Shown here one piece after another: positions 43,740 through 55,118 of a stretch of DNA of 64,000 nucleotides (position 1 is its first letter; every line of letters begins with the position of its first letter). The position numbers and the translations under genes were made by a program. The notes beneath the pieces were generated by a model. It was not told the origin of the DNA, did not search any database, and was given only the letters and a program-made list of their open reading frames with translations. The stretch is from Roseomonas sp. (GTDB taxonomy: Bacteria; Pseudomonadota; Alphaproteobacteria; Acetobacterales; Acetobacteraceae), in contig JADCGF010000003.1 in NCBI GenBank assembly GCA_020249145.1, positions 186,001 to 250,000 of the forward strand. Direction: 5' to 3'.

Positions 43740-44450
43740 ATGGCGCTAGGCAGAAAACGCAGCCGGGAACGCCGTCAGCGCGCCACGCGCTGGCTGTGGC
43801 GCGTTTCGCAGACTGTCATGGTGCTGCTGGTGTTCCTGGGCTTTGGCATCCTTACCTATCGCGGCGCCGAGGAGATGGCGCGCGCCGAAGTGACAGCGCT
43901 GGAAACGCGGCTCGCTGAGGCGGCAGAACGCGAAAGCACTGCCGCCGCGGAGCAAGGCCGCCTTGCCGGTGAACTTGCTGAGGCGCGCACCGAGTCCAGC
44001 ACTTGGCGCGCACGCCATGAACAGGAAGTGCCGCGCCCGCCCTTCACCGATATCCTGGCGCTTGCCGCCGCACGGCTTGGCGCGGGCATTGCGCCTGAGA
44101 GGCTGATGGAAGCACTGCGCAGCACGGAAATGCCGCGCCGTTGCGAAGGCCGGCCCATCATCCGCCGCTTCGCCATTCGCTTTGGTGGATCACCCACAGC
44201 GGATGAGGGCACCAGCTTTTTGGATGGGCTGCTCCGCATCACTGCCACCATGCCTTCCGGCGCGGAAGATGTGGCGCGGCTTGCCAATCTCAGCGTTACC
44301 TCGGTCTGGAATGGCCGCACGGAAACGCTCACCGGCCTGCCGCAACGCCTGCCCTTGACGCTTGGCAATCTGGAATTGGACCTTGCCATTACCGCGAGTG
44401 AGATGCGCGGCTTCGCCCAAGCGGCACTCACCACCTGCCCGCGGGGCTGA
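43740..44450 (+). CDS. Single-pass membrane protein with coiled coil, unknown function
   Basis: A 236-residue protein: basic N-terminus (RKRSRERRQRATRW), one membrane helix (VSQTVMVLLVFLGFGILTY), a coiled coil (ARAEVTALETRLAEAAERES), then a periplasmic-looking domain of about 140 residues with two Cys (PRRCEGRPIIRRFAIRFGG and the C-terminal TTCPRG) that could pair. It starts seven bases after the CoxL-like stop. No family recognised, and the link to the molybdoenzyme may be positional only. Confidence 0.72.
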   Translation: MALGRKRSRERRQRATRWLWRVSQTVMVLLVFLGFGILTYRGAEEMARAEVTALETRLAEAAERESTAAAEQGRLAGELAEARTESSTWRARHEQEVPRPPFTDILALAAARLGAGIAPERLMEALRSTEMPRRCEGRPIIRRFAIRFGGSPTADEGTSFLDGLLRITATMPSGAEDVARLANLSVTSVWNGRTETLTGLPQRLPLTLGNLELDLAITASEMRGFAQAALTTCPRG

Positions 44451-44482
44451 AACACTCGGCACCACGCAGGAGAAGCACCATC

Positions 44483-45076
44483 ATGAAAATCGCCCGCCTC
44501 AAGATCACGCTGGATGATGTGAAACCCCGGGTCATGCGTCGTGTTGATGTGCCTTTCGACATTCGGCTTGACCGGCTGCATCTGGTTATCCAGGCAGCCA
44601 TGGGCTGGACCAATAGTCACCTTTATGAGTTTCGGCTTGGTGAGACGGGTTGGGGTATTCCGGATCGAGACTTTCCGGGTGACGATCAGGATGCGCGCAA
44701 GGCAAGCCTGGCTACGCTGCTGACGGCGTATGGCAAGAAGAAATTCGACTATATCTATGATTTCGGCGATTGCTGGGAACACACCATCGCTATCGAAAAA
44801 ATTCTGTAATCGGTGCCTGAACAGGAATATCCCTGCCTGATTGCAGCTGAAGGAAATTGCCCCCCGGAAGATGTTGGCGGCTATCCAGGCTATGAGGAGC
44901 TTCTGGCTGCCAAGGCAGATCCGAAGCATGAACGGCGCCAGGAGTTTGAGGATTGGATGGACCTGGACGCGTTTGATCCCAAAACACCTGATACGGCGTT
45001 CATCAAGCTCGCATTGAAGGCTCTGGCGAAAAAATGGACCCCAAAGCCGAAGACCAAACCAGCAAAGCCCGGATAA
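44483..45076 (+). pseudogene. Plasmid pRiA4b ORF-3 family protein gene split by an in-frame TAA
   Basis: One frame of 197 codons broken once, by TAA at 44807-44809. The first part carries ITLDDVKPRVMRRVDVPFDI, LHLVIQAAMGWTNSHLYEF and YIYDFGDCWEHTIAIEKIL; immediately after the stop the same frame gives YPCLIAAEGNCPPEDVGGYP and GYEELLAAKADPKHE, which is exactly the order in intact pRiA4b ORF-3 proteins. Those proteins are often linked to plasmids and IS elements; their function is unknown. A GTG three bases past the stop could restart translation of the second half. ATG at 44483 follows GGAG. The break is a point change, suggesting recent loss or a sequencing error. Confidence 0.82.
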
Positions 45077-45093
45077 GGCCCGGCCCAGATCGC

Positions 45094-47441
<2,348 letters not shown>

Positions 47442-47513
47442 GGCATTCTCCCATCCCCGTGGCGCCTACCAGCGCGCGGGGCGATTTGTTCAGGGCGCGG
47501 CTTTCACCACGTT

Positions 47514-47675
47514 ATGGCGAAACCTGCCACGCCACCGCCGGTTGCGAAAGGGTTTTCCGCACAAGACAAGGGCTTTGCGCGGCACTTCCGCAAGGCAGGA
47601 CCCCCGTTTCTCGTGAAGCGCCGGATGGGGAAAATTTCACCCCCGCCCGGCTTCAATCTGGCGGCGTCAGGCTGA
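47514..47675 (+). CDS. Possible 53-residue protein
   Basis: A short frame from ATG 47514 to TGA at 47673-47675, reading MAKPATPPPVAKGFSAQDKG and continuing with basic and Pro-rich residues (FARHFRKAGPPFLVKRRMGK). It lies in the gap upstream of metY and overlaps the end of the convergent gene at 47653. Composition is protein-like, but there is no clear ribosome site or family. Confidence 0.25.
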   Translation: MAKPATPPPVAKGFSAQDKGFARHFRKAGPPFLVKRRMGKISPPPGFNLAASG

Positions 47676-48096
47676 GCCGCTTGATCGCAATGCCGCGCAA
47701 GGGGGGCGCGCGATGGCGCTCGGGCGGCGGGCTGTGCAAATGCGGCACGCGGATAATCAGTTGCGTTGGACCATCACCGTCGCGCGGCAGGATGGGGCCG
47801 GCGATCAGGTTGTTGCCGGGGCCGCGCCGCAGCAGCGGGTAGATATCCCCATCCACAATCAGGGAAAGCTCATCCCGGTTCGCCTTGTGGCCGAAATCCG
47901 CCAATTCCAGCCAGGCGCGCAGCGGGTAGCGGCGATCAACCAAAATGGTCAAAGCTGCCTCCGCCCCCGGCCCGGTCCAGCGGAAAATGCCCTCAGGCCC
48001 TTCCTCGGGCGCGTAGAATTGCCCGGCACTGGGCAGGTCATTGGCGGCCTCAAAGACAAAGCGTTCGGGCAACGCCATTTCAAAAGCTTGGCTCAT
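47653..48096 (-). CDS. Protein of unknown function
   Basis: A 147-residue cytosolic protein with no signal or membrane segment. Sequence is rich in beta-type segments: FVFEAANDLPSAGQFYAPEE, GIFRWTGPGAEAALTILVDR, YPLRAWLELADFGH, DELSLIVDGDIYPLLRRGPG, TQLIIRVPHLHSPPPERHR. It reads as a small glycan-related or beta-sandwich domain, but I recognise no family. Alone on this strand between metY and a gap of 376 bases. Confidence 0.65.
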   Translation of the reverse strand: MSQAFEMALPERFVFEAANDLPSAGQFYAPEEGPEGIFRWTGPGAEAALTILVDRRYPLRAWLELADFGHKANRDELSLIVDGDIYPLLRRGPGNNLIAGPILPRDGDGPTQLIIRVPHLHSPPPERHRAPPLRGIAIKRLSLTPPD

Positions 48097-48472
48097 GGCA
48101 TTATTCTAGCCAGTGATGCGTGAGGGACGCCAGAGACGCCTGCCCGTGAACCCGTAAGCGGCCAGCGCCAAGGCAACCAAACCTGCCGCTTCCGTTTTTG
48201 GCCTTTCCAGGCCAGGCTGAACCGAATGGAAGCTCCCGAGCAACGGAATATACGATCAGCCCATGTTTTGGGATGCTACCCTGAGCGCATATGAACCGCA
48301 TGTCTCACAATCCTGGCAACCTCTTGATGATTCCAGCCCCATGCCCCTGATTGCTGCCGCGCCCGCCTTACGCCCTTTTTCAGCGACCTCCATCCCAAAG
48401 CGTGTCGCGAAAGCCTGTTGGACGGCAGCACGCCGTTCCACTGCCAAGGCGGCTTAGGCGTTCGCTGCTCCC
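48097..48472. other. 376-base intergenic stretch without a supported gene
   Basis: No intact gene is visible. On the minus strand a short frame ends at about 48112 with AAGLVALALAAYGFTGRRLW, which loosely resembles a C-terminal membrane sorting tail, but it has no start and a TGA about 48 codons upstream. A 63-codon minus frame at 48256-48447 has no family likeness. The region may hold a degraded gene; promoter of the MFS gene at 48473 must lie in its right part. Confidence 0.4.
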
Positions 48473-49699
48473 ATGATCCGCTTTCCCCCCAGCGCATCAT
48501 TGCTTTTGGCACTGGCGTTAATCACCGGGCTCAGCCAGTTTCACCGCAGCGCGCTTGGGGTGATTGCGCCGGAACTCAGCGCCGATCTTGCGCTGTCGCC
48601 CGCCATGCTGGGCGCGGCCAATGGCATGTTCTTCGCCGCGCTTTTGATCATGCAGCTTCCGGTAGGCATCGCGCTTGATCGGCTTGGTCCGCGCCTGGTG
48701 GTGGCGGGGCTGAGTGCCATCGCCGTGCTTGGCCTGGTGCTGCAAAGCCTTGCCACGGATGGCGCGACGCTGCTTGTGGCGCGCGCCTTGATCGGCATTG
48801 GCTGCGCGGCTTCCTTCATGTCTGCGGTGGTGCTCTGCGCGCGTTGGTATGCGGGCGGCGATATGACACTCGCGCTATCGCGCGTTTTTGCCTTTTCCCA
48901 AATGGGGATTTTGCTGGCAGGCGCGCCGCTTGCCTGGTTGGCCGGCTGGCTTGGGTGGCGGGAAGCCTTTCTGGTTTCGGCCCTGTTCACGGGGCTTGCG
49001 GCGCTGGTCTGGTGGCGGTTGGTGCAGAATGACCCGCCGGACCGCCCCGCACCCGCGCGGCGGGCAGAAAGCCTGATGGAAGCGCTGCGCGGGCAGTTTT
49101 CCATCTGGCGCCTGCCGGGACTTGCGCGCGTGCTGGCCTTGCATCTGGTGGCCTATGCCGCCGCCGCCACGGTGATCGGGCTTTGGGCCGGGCCTTATTT
49201 CGCCGATGTGCATGGGCTGAGCGCCAATGAACGCGGGCTTGCCCTGGCAGCGATGGGCCTTGCCATGCCGATCGGGCTTTTGCTGGTTGGCCCTTTGGAG
49301 CGCCGCTTCTTCCCGCGCAGCGCCATGATCAGCGCGGGCGCGGCACTTTCCGCTGCCATGCTGCTGGCCTTGGCCCTTTGGCCAGCGCCGCCCCTGGCTG
49401 CGGCACTCGGCTTCTTGGTGGGGCTGATGCTGTTTTCCAGCTACCCGGTGCTGCTGGTGACGGAAGCGCGCATGCTTTTCCCGGATCATCTGGTCGGGCG
49501 CGGCGCAAGCACGGTGAATATGGCGCAGGTTCTGGGGTCTTCCCTGCTGCCCTTGCTGGTGGGCCTGGTGATCGGCTTTTTCCCTATGGAGGAAGCTGCG
49601 TGGCCTGAGACCGCCTATCGCGCCGGTTTCGCTGTAGTGGCAGCTAGCCTGCTGCTTGGGCTGGCGGGCTGGCTTTTGCTGCCGCGCGCCAAAGCGTGA
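48473..49699 (+). CDS. MFS transporter
   Basis: A 408-residue twelve-helix major facilitator protein. It begins [20 protein letters not shown] and carries the loop [17 protein letters not shown] between helices 2 and 3, and a long middle loop ([20 protein letters not shown]). Related in plan to the MFS protein at 40139. Substrate unknown. Its TGA overlaps the start of rnhB. Confidence 0.88.
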   Translation: MIRFPPSASLLLALALITGLSQFHRSALGVIAPELSADLALSPAMLGAANGMFFAALLIMQLPVGIALDRLGPRLVVAGLSAIAVLGLVLQSLATDGATLLVARALIGIGCAASFMSAVVLCARWYAGGDMTLALSRVFAFSQMGILLAGAPLAWLAGWLGWREAFLVSALFTGLAALVWWRLVQNDPPDRPAPARRAESLMEALRGQFSIWRLPGLARVLALHLVAYAAAATVIGLWAGPYFADVHGLSANERGLALAAMGLAMPIGLLLVGPLERRFFPRSAMISAGAALSAAMLLALALWPAPPLAAALGFLVGLMLFSSYPVLLVTEARMLFPDHLVGRGASTVNMAQVLGSSLLPLLVGLVIGFFPMEEAAWPETAYRAGFAVVAASLLLGLAGWLLLPRAKA

Positions 49700-50328
49700 T
49701 GACGCGGCCCGATTTCAGCCTGGAAGCGGCCCTTGGCGGGCGCGTTGCTGGCGTGGATGAGGCCGGGCGAGGCCCCCTTGCTGGCCCGGTATTGGCGGCG
49801 GCCTTGGTCTTCCTCGCCCCGCCGCCGGAACGCCTTGCGGCGCTGTTGCAGGATTCCAAGAAGCTCAAGGAAGCGGCGCGCGATGCCGCCTTTGTGGCGC
49901 TTCGCGAAGCCCAAGCGCTGGGGCTGGTTGAAATCGGCGTCGGTGCGGCCTCAGCCACTGAGATCGGGCGGGTCAATATCCTGCGCGCCACGCATCTTGC
50001 CATGTGCCGCGCGGTGGCGAAGCTGCCAAGCGTGCCGGAACACGCGGTGGTGGATGGAAATCAACCGCCGCCGCTGCCCTGCCCGGTGCGCTGCATCGTC
50101 GGCGGGGATGGCCTCAGCTTTTCCATTGCGGGTGCCTCCATCATTGCCAAGGTGCTGCGTGATCGCGCCATGCGCCGGCTTGACCCGCGCTGGCCCGCTT
50201 ACGGCTTTGCGCGCCATGCTGGCTACCCGACAGCCGCGCATCGGGAAGCCTTGGCAAGGCTCGGCCCCTCACCCCACCACCGGCGCGGTTTTGGCCCGGT
50301 GGATCAGGCCGTTTTGAATCTGACTTGA
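49699..50328 (+). CDS. rnhB: Ribonuclease HII
   Basis: A 209-residue RNase HII, removing ribonucleotides and RNA primers from [23 protein letters not shown] gives catalytic Asp20 and Glu21; VVDGNQPPP holds the third Asp, and [20 protein letters not shown] with [18 protein letters not shown] completes the family. ATG at 49699 overlaps the MFS stop (TGATG); GTG at 49696 is an alternative. The rnhB-ccrM neighbourhood is common in alphaproteobacteria. Confidence 0.94.
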   Translation: MTRPDFSLEAALGGRVAGVDEAGRGPLAGPVLAAALVFLAPPPERLAALLQDSKKLKEAARDAAFVALREAQALGLVEIGVGAASATEIGRVNILRATHLAMCRAVAKLPSVPEHAVVDGNQPPPLPCPVRCIVGGDGLSFSIAGASIIAKVLRDRAMRRLDPRWPAYGFARHAGYPTAAHREALARLGPSPHHRRGFGPVDQAVLNLT

Positions 50329-50363
50329 CCGCGCGACTCGGGCGCGCGATTCTTCCCTGAGTC
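50316..50363. promoter_or_regulatory. Cluster of four GANTC sites upstream of ccrM
   Basis: GAATC at 50316 (inside the rnhB 3' end), GACTC at 50335, GATTC at 50348 and GAGTC at 50359; a fifth, GATTC, lies at 50424 within the ccrM coding start. Four sites in 48 bases just before the methyltransferase that recognises GANTC suggests methylation-sensitive self-control, as known for Caulobacter ccrM. The exact -35/-10 is not evident. Confidence 0.65.
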
Positions 50364-50378
50364 AAAAGGGATTTCACG

Positions 50379-51461
50379 GTGGGAACGCAGCTAGAGCTGC
50401 TCTTGGACCAGGTCCTGGTCGGGGATTCGATTGCCATGCTGCGCCGCCTGCCGCCGGCGAGTGTGCATGCGATTTTTGCTGACCCGCCCTATAATCTGCA
50501 ATTGAAGGGCGAATTGCGCCGTCCCGATGAAAGCTTGGTGGATGGTGTGGATGACGCCTGGGACCGCTTTCCCGATCTGGCCGCCTATGATGCCTTCACC
50601 CGCGCCTGGCTCACGGAATGTCGCCGGGTGCTCCGCAAGGATGGCACGATTTGGGTGATGGGCGCCTATCATAATGTGTTCCGCCTGGGGGTCGCGCTGC
50701 AGGACCTCGGCTTTTGGATCCTGAATGATGTGATCTGGCGCAAAGCCAACCCCATGCCGAATTTCCGAGGCCGGCGCTTCACCAATGCGCATGAAACGCT
50801 GATCTGGGCGGCGCATGGGCAGGAATCCAAATACCGCTTCAACTACGCCGCCATGAAGACGCTGAATGATGATGTGCAGATGCGGAGCGATTGGTTCATC
50901 CCGCTTTGCACGGGCGGTGAGCGGCTACGCGACGAAAATGGCGACAAGCTGCACCCGACGCAAAAGCCCGAAGCGCTGCTGCATCGCGTGATCCTGTCCT
51001 GCACCCAGCCTGGAGAGGTTGTGTTGGACCCCTTCCTGGGTTCCGGCACCACGGCGGCAGTCGCCAAGCGTCTTGGCCGACGCTTCATCGGCATTGAACG
51101 CGAAGAACGCTATGCCAAGGGGGCGCGTGCCCGGCTCGCAGCCGTGGAGCCAATGCCGGAATCAGCCGCGCTTGCGCTGCCATCGCGGCGCGAACAGCCG
51201 CGCATTCCCTTCGGCACGCTGGTGGAACGCGGGATGGTGCCGGCGGGCAGTGTGCTGACCGATGCGCGCCGCCGCTGGCGGGCGGAAGTGGGCGCCGATG
51301 GCACGCTTCGTTGCGGCAAGGCATCAGGGTCCATTCATCAAGTGGGGGCCGCGGTGCAGGAAGTGCCTTCCTGCAATGGCTGGCTGTTCTGGCATGTGGA
51401 AAGCAACAAGGGGGGCCTTCGGGTCCTGGATGAATTGCGCGCGGAGATCACGGGGGGCTGA
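50379..51461 (+). CDS. ccrM: CcrM-type GANTC adenine-N6 DNA methyltransferase
   Basis: A 360-residue beta-class adenine methyltransferase that methylates A in GANTC and marks replication state in alphaproteobacteria. Catalytic [10 protein letters not shown] at residues 35-44; [41 protein letters not shown] motif [20 protein letters not shown] near 217. The C-terminal 90 residues ([18 protein letters not shown] onward, with [11 protein letters not shown]) are the DNA-binding extension typical of CcrM, absent in simple restriction enzymes. Start is GTG at 50379; no restriction gene is near. Confidence 0.94.
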   Translation: MGTQLELLLDQVLVGDSIAMLRRLPPASVHAIFADPPYNLQLKGELRRPDESLVDGVDDAWDRFPDLAAYDAFTRAWLTECRRVLRKDGTIWVMGAYHNVFRLGVALQDLGFWILNDVIWRKANPMPNFRGRRFTNAHETLIWAAHGQESKYRFNYAAMKTLNDDVQMRSDWFIPLCTGGERLRDENGDKLHPTQKPEALLHRVILSCTQPGEVVLDPFLGSGTTAAVAKRLGRRFIGIEREERYAKGARARLAAVEPMPESAALALPSRREQPRIPFGTLVERGMVPAGSVLTDARRRWRAEVGADGTLRCGKASGSIHQVGAAVQEVPSCNGWLFWHVESNKGGLRVLDELRAEITGG

Positions 51462-51687
51462 GGCAGCCGAGGACGGCCTGCGCATGTGAGATAGCCCCAA
51501 ACCTGCCCAAAGCCTGCGCAAGTTCCATCGGGAACCCATAAACCGCCTGAAATCAGGGCATTCGGCGCCTGGAATCGTCACTAAGTCCTTTTTCTGCATT
51601 GTGTCTGTCTTGTAATTTCACCCTGGTTACGCAATCTCCGCCCGCAAGCGGCCGGGCTTCGTCCGCTGGGAGACGTGGGAGAAAGAC

Positions 51688-52719
51688 ATGAAATTCAAGT
51701 TTCTGGCCGCCGCCGCGGCGGCCTTCATGACCTTTGGCGTAGGTGAGGCCCTCGCCGGGCGAGACCTGGACCAGATTCGCCAGCGCGGCACGCTCCGCTG
51801 CGGCGTGCAGGGTCCGTCAAATCCGGGCTTCGGCGTGCCGGATAGCCAGGGCCGCTGGGGTGGCTTCAATGTGGAAGTCTGCCGCGCCATTGCCATCACC
51901 ATTTTCAACGATCCGAGCAAGGTGGAATTCGTTCCCGTCACCACGCAAAGCCGCTTCCCCGCGCTTTCCGCTGGTGAAGTGGATGTGCTGTCCAACAACA
52001 CCACCTGGACTCTGACGCGCGATTCCAATGTGAACCGCTTCAACTTCCCCGCCATCACCTTCTATGACGGTCAGGCCATCATGGTGCCGCGCCGCCTGAA
52101 CGTGACCAGCGCGCGCCAATTGAATGGTGCGACGGTTTGCGTGCAGCCGGGCACGACCACGGAACTGAATATCTCTGATTTCTTCCGCGCCAATAATCTG
52201 CGCTTCACCCCGGTGGTGATCGCCGATCTGGATGAACTCCGTCGCGCCTATGATAGCGGGCGCTGCGATGTTTTCACCAATGACTTTGCCGCCCTTGCCG
52301 CGCAGCGCACCCTGCTGACGCGCCCGGCGGATCACGTGATCCTGCCCGACCGTCTGTCCAAGGAACCGCTTGCTGTCACCATCCGCCAGGGTGATGAGGA
52401 ACTGACCAATATTGTTGCCTGGACCACCTTCGCCCTGATTGACGCCGAGGAAATGGGCATCACCCAGGCCAATGTGGAACAGATCGCCACCACCGCGACC
52501 AATCCGGTGATCCGCCGTCTGCTGGGCGTGGAAGGCAATATGGGTGAAAGCCTCGGTGCCGCGCGTGCTGACTTTGCGCGCGTCATCATCCGTACCTTCG
52601 GCAATTATGGTGAGATTTTTGAACGGCACCTGGGCACCAATACGCCGCTGGGCCTGGAGCGTGGGATGAACAATATCTGGACCCGTGGCGGCCTGCTTTA
52701 TGCGCCGCCGGCGCGCTGA
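51688..52719 (+). CDS. aapJ: General L-amino acid ABC transporter substrate-binding protein
   Basis: A 343-residue periplasmic binding protein for L-amino acids (Aap/Bzt type). Signal peptide MKFKFLAAAAAAFMTFGVGE ends near ALAG. IRQRGTLRCGVQGPSNPGFG, GFNVEVCRAIAITIF, RFPALSAGEVDVLSNNTTWT, GRCDVFTNDFAALAAQRTLL and GNYGEIFERHLG match the family. GGGAG precedes the ATG. It leads aapJ-aapQ-aapM; the 226 bases upstream hold no gene and no clear sigma-54 site. Confidence 0.94.
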   Translation: MKFKFLAAAAAAFMTFGVGEALAGRDLDQIRQRGTLRCGVQGPSNPGFGVPDSQGRWGGFNVEVCRAIAITIFNDPSKVEFVPVTTQSRFPALSAGEVDVLSNNTTWTLTRDSNVNRFNFPAITFYDGQAIMVPRRLNVTSARQLNGATVCVQPGTTTELNISDFFRANNLRFTPVVIADLDELRRAYDSGRCDVFTNDFAALAAQRTLLTRPADHVILPDRLSKEPLAVTIRQGDEELTNIVAWTTFALIDAEEMGITQANVEQIATTATNPVIRRLLGVEGNMGESLGAARADFARVIIRTFGNYGEIFERHLGTNTPLGLERGMNNIWTRGGLLYAPPAR

Positions 52720-52739
52720 TCTTTCAGGCGTGACATAAT

Positions 52740-52764
52740 GCCGCGCGCTGTCATGGCGCGCGGC
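52740..52764 (+). other. Hairpin between aapJ and aapQ
   Basis: Perfect 9-bp GC stem (52740-52748 with 52756-52764) around a 7-base loop, followed by CATTTTG, a weak T run. Placed between the binding-protein gene and the permeases, it may protect the aapJ message or stop part of the transcripts, giving more binding protein than permease, as in other binding-protein operons. Confidence 0.65.
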
Positions 52765-52838
52765 CATTTTGCAGGGTGGCGGGCGATGCAAAAGCCCCCC
52801 ACCTTTTCCTGCTTCATGTCGCCGACGGGATCCTCTGC

Positions 52839-54017
52839 ATGAGTTCCTCTTCCGCCATTCCGCCTTCGCGGGGTATCATTCCCTTGTCGGGGTCTCGCCG
52901 CGGGGTCTTGATCCAGGCTGGGCTGCTGGCTGCGGTAGTGCTGCTTGGCTGGTGGTTCTGGTCCAATGCGCAAGCGAATATGGCGGCGCGCGGCTTGCAG
53001 TTTGGCTTCGGCTTTCTTGACCGTTCAGCCGGCATCCCAATTGGTGAGCACCTGATCCCCTATGCGCCGGCCGATACCTATCGCCGCGCGCTGACGGTTG
53101 GGCTGTTGAATACGCTGCGTGTGGCCATTGTCGGCATCGCGCTTTGCACCGTGTTTGGGATTTTGTTGGGTCTAGCGCGGCTTTCTTCCAACCCGCTGCT
53201 GCGTGGCCTGGTGGGCGGTTATATTGAGGTCATTCGCAATACGCCGCTCGTGCTCCAGCTTGTGTTTTGGCATGCGGTGCTGCTGCAACTGCCTTCTGTG
53301 CGTCAGGCGCTGAACCCGTTGCCGGGGGTGTTTCTGTCCCAGCGCGGCATGAAAATCCCGGGGCTGATGGCCGATACGGCTTTGCTGGTCTTTCTGCTGG
53401 CCGCACTTCTTGGCGCCATTGGCTGGTGGCTGCTGCTGCGGCGTGAACGTGCGCGTCAGATCGCAACCGGGGACCGACGCGCGACACTATTGCCGGGGCT
53501 GCTGATGCTATTCGGCTTTCCGGCGCTCGGGATGGCTTTGGGTTTCGTGCCGGTTGTGGAATGGCCCGAACTCGCCGGCTTCAATTTCGAAGGGGGGCTG
53601 GCGCTATCGCCGGAATTCTTCGCGCTGCTGGTGGGGTTGGTGGTCTATACCTCGGCCTTCATTGCGGAAATTGTGCGTTCGGGCATTCAAAGCGTCCATA
53701 AGGGACAATGGGAAGCGGCGCGGGCGCTAGGCCTGCCGCCTGGGCGCATCATGCGCCTTGTGATCCTGCCGCAGGCGCTGCGCGTCATCATCCCGCCGCT
53801 GACCTCGCAATATCTGAACCTGACGAAGAATTCCTCACTCGCCATCGTGATCGGCTATCCGGATCTGGTGAGTGTCGCCAATACCTCAATCAATCAGACC
53901 GGTCAGGCGATTGAGGTGATTTCGATCTTCATGGCGGTCTATCTGATCATCAGCCTGATCACCTCGGCGCTGATGAATTGGTATAACGCCAAAGTCGCCC
54001 TGTTGAAGGAGCGTTGA
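52839..54017 (+). CDS. aapQ: General L-amino acid ABC transporter permease AapQ
   Basis: A 392-residue inner-membrane permease of the His/Glu/Gln class with the large extra loop region found in AapQ/BztB. GILLGLARLSSNPLLRGLVG and YIEVIRNTPLVLQLVFWHAV form the first half; the EAA loop is GQWEAARALGLPPGRIMRLV with ILPQALRVIIPPLTSQYLNL after it. ATG at 52839 chosen; an upstream in-frame start would add 21 unlikely residues. Four bases separate it from aapM. Confidence 0.92.
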   Translation: MSSSSAIPPSRGIIPLSGSRRGVLIQAGLLAAVVLLGWWFWSNAQANMAARGLQFGFGFLDRSAGIPIGEHLIPYAPADTYRRALTVGLLNTLRVAIVGIALCTVFGILLGLARLSSNPLLRGLVGGYIEVIRNTPLVLQLVFWHAVLLQLPSVRQALNPLPGVFLSQRGMKIPGLMADTALLVFLLAALLGAIGWWLLLRRERARQIATGDRRATLLPGLLMLFGFPALGMALGFVPVVEWPELAGFNFEGGLALSPEFFALLVGLVVYTSAFIAEIVRSGIQSVHKGQWEAARALGLPPGRIMRLVILPQALRVIIPPLTSQYLNLTKNSSLAIVIGYPDLVSVANTSINQTGQAIEVISIFMAVYLIISLITSALMNWYNAKVALLKER

Positions 54018-54021
54018 TCCG

Positions 54022-55113
54022 ATGCAGGCGACAGCCACAACCGCGCAGGCCGCGCCGCGCGGGCAAAGCTTCCCGGAACGGGTTCAGGCTTTCCTGAAGG
54101 CCTGCTTTGCCGGGCCGATCAATACGCTGATCACGCTGGCCTGCCTGGCCGTGTTGTATTTCGCGGTGCCGCCCTTCTGGTCCTGGGCCGTGACGAATGC
54201 GACCTGGGATGGCAATGCGCAGACCTGTCGCGCCGCCGGGGGAGCCTGCTGGGCCTTTGTGCGGGAGAAATTCTGGTTCTCCATTTTCGGCCTTTACCCC
54301 TATGAGGAGCGCTGGCGCCCCGCGACCATGTTGGTGATCCTGGTGGCGATGGTGCTGCTTTCTACCATGCGGCGTTTCTGGGGGCGCTGGCTTTTATTGG
54401 GCTGGGCGATTGCCGCGCCTGCGATGTGGGTGCTGATGCAGGGCGGGATTTTCGGACTGTCCTTCGTGCAGACGCGCCAATGGGGCGGGCTCGCCATCAC
54501 CGGCATCATCGCGGTCTATGGCGTGGCGCTTGGCTATCCGCTGGCGATCCTGCTGGCGCTTGGACGGCGCAGTGAATTGAAGCTGGTGCGTTGGTTTTCC
54601 ACCGCCGTCATTGAATGCGTGCGCGGCGTGCCGCTGATCTCACTCCTGTTCATGGCGGCGATCATGCTGCCGCTGTTTATGCCGCAAGGGGTCACGATTG
54701 ATCGGCTGATGCGCGTGCTGGTGGCCTATACGCTGTTCACCGCGGCCTATATGGCGGAAGTTGTGCGCGGTGGGCTGCAAGCCATGCCCCGCGGGCAGTA
54801 TGAAGCGGCGGACGCGATTGGGCTGAGTTTCTGGCAGAAGATGCGCCTGATCATCCTGCCGCAGGCGCTGACGATTACCATTCCCTCTCAGGTCAATACC
54901 TTCATTGGCCTGTTCAAGGATACGACCCTGGTTGTGGTGATCGGCGTGTTTGATTTCTTCACCACGCTCCGCGCCGCGCTGGGTGATCCGAATTGGCTCG
55001 GCTTCCCGACCGAGGCCTATCTTTTCGCGGCCTTCGTCTATTTCGTGCTGTGCTTCGCCATGAGCCGCTATTCGCAATCCTTGGAAAAAACCTTGCGGCC
55101 TGAGACGCGGTAA
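54022..55113 (+). CDS. aapM: General L-amino acid ABC transporter permease AapM
   Basis: A 363-residue second permease of the Aap system. Membrane helices are evident; IECVRGVPLISLLFMAAIML and MAEVVRGGLQAMPRGQYEAA lead to the EAA-type loop AIGLSFWQKMRLIILPQAL, then VNTFIGLFKDTTLVVVIGVF. The expected aapP ATPase gene does not follow: the next gene, six bases away, is convergent xdhB. The ATPase must be encoded elsewhere or shared with another system. Confidence 0.93.
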   Translation: MQATATTAQAAPRGQSFPERVQAFLKACFAGPINTLITLACLAVLYFAVPPFWSWAVTNATWDGNAQTCRAAGGACWAFVREKFWFSIFGLYPYEERWRPATMLVILVAMVLLSTMRRFWGRWLLLGWAIAAPAMWVLMQGGIFGLSFVQTRQWGGLAITGIIAVYGVALGYPLAILLALGRRSELKLVRWFSTAVIECVRGVPLISLLFMAAIMLPLFMPQGVTIDRLMRVLVAYTLFTAAYMAEVVRGGLQAMPRGQYEAADAIGLSFWQKMRLIILPQALTITIPSQVNTFIGLFKDTTLVVVIGVFDFFTTLRAALGDPNWLGFPTEAYLFAAFVYFVLCFAMSRYSQSLEKTLRPETR

Positions 55114-55118
55114 GCGTT

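Noticed and set aside
43740..44450. CoxG/CoxM-type accessory protein after the CoxL-like gene
   Set aside because: The sequence has a membrane helix and coiled coil and none of the motifs of Cox accessory or FAD subunits.
44813..45076. Independent small gene starting at GTG 44813
   Set aside because: It is in the same frame as the preceding pRiA4b ORF-3 half and supplies exactly the missing family C-terminus, so a split gene is simpler.
47442..47560. SAM-II-like riboswitch upstream of metY
   Set aside because: Some fragments look like SAM-II core pieces, but the best match is on the wrong strand and the pseudoknot order is not satisfied on the metY strand.
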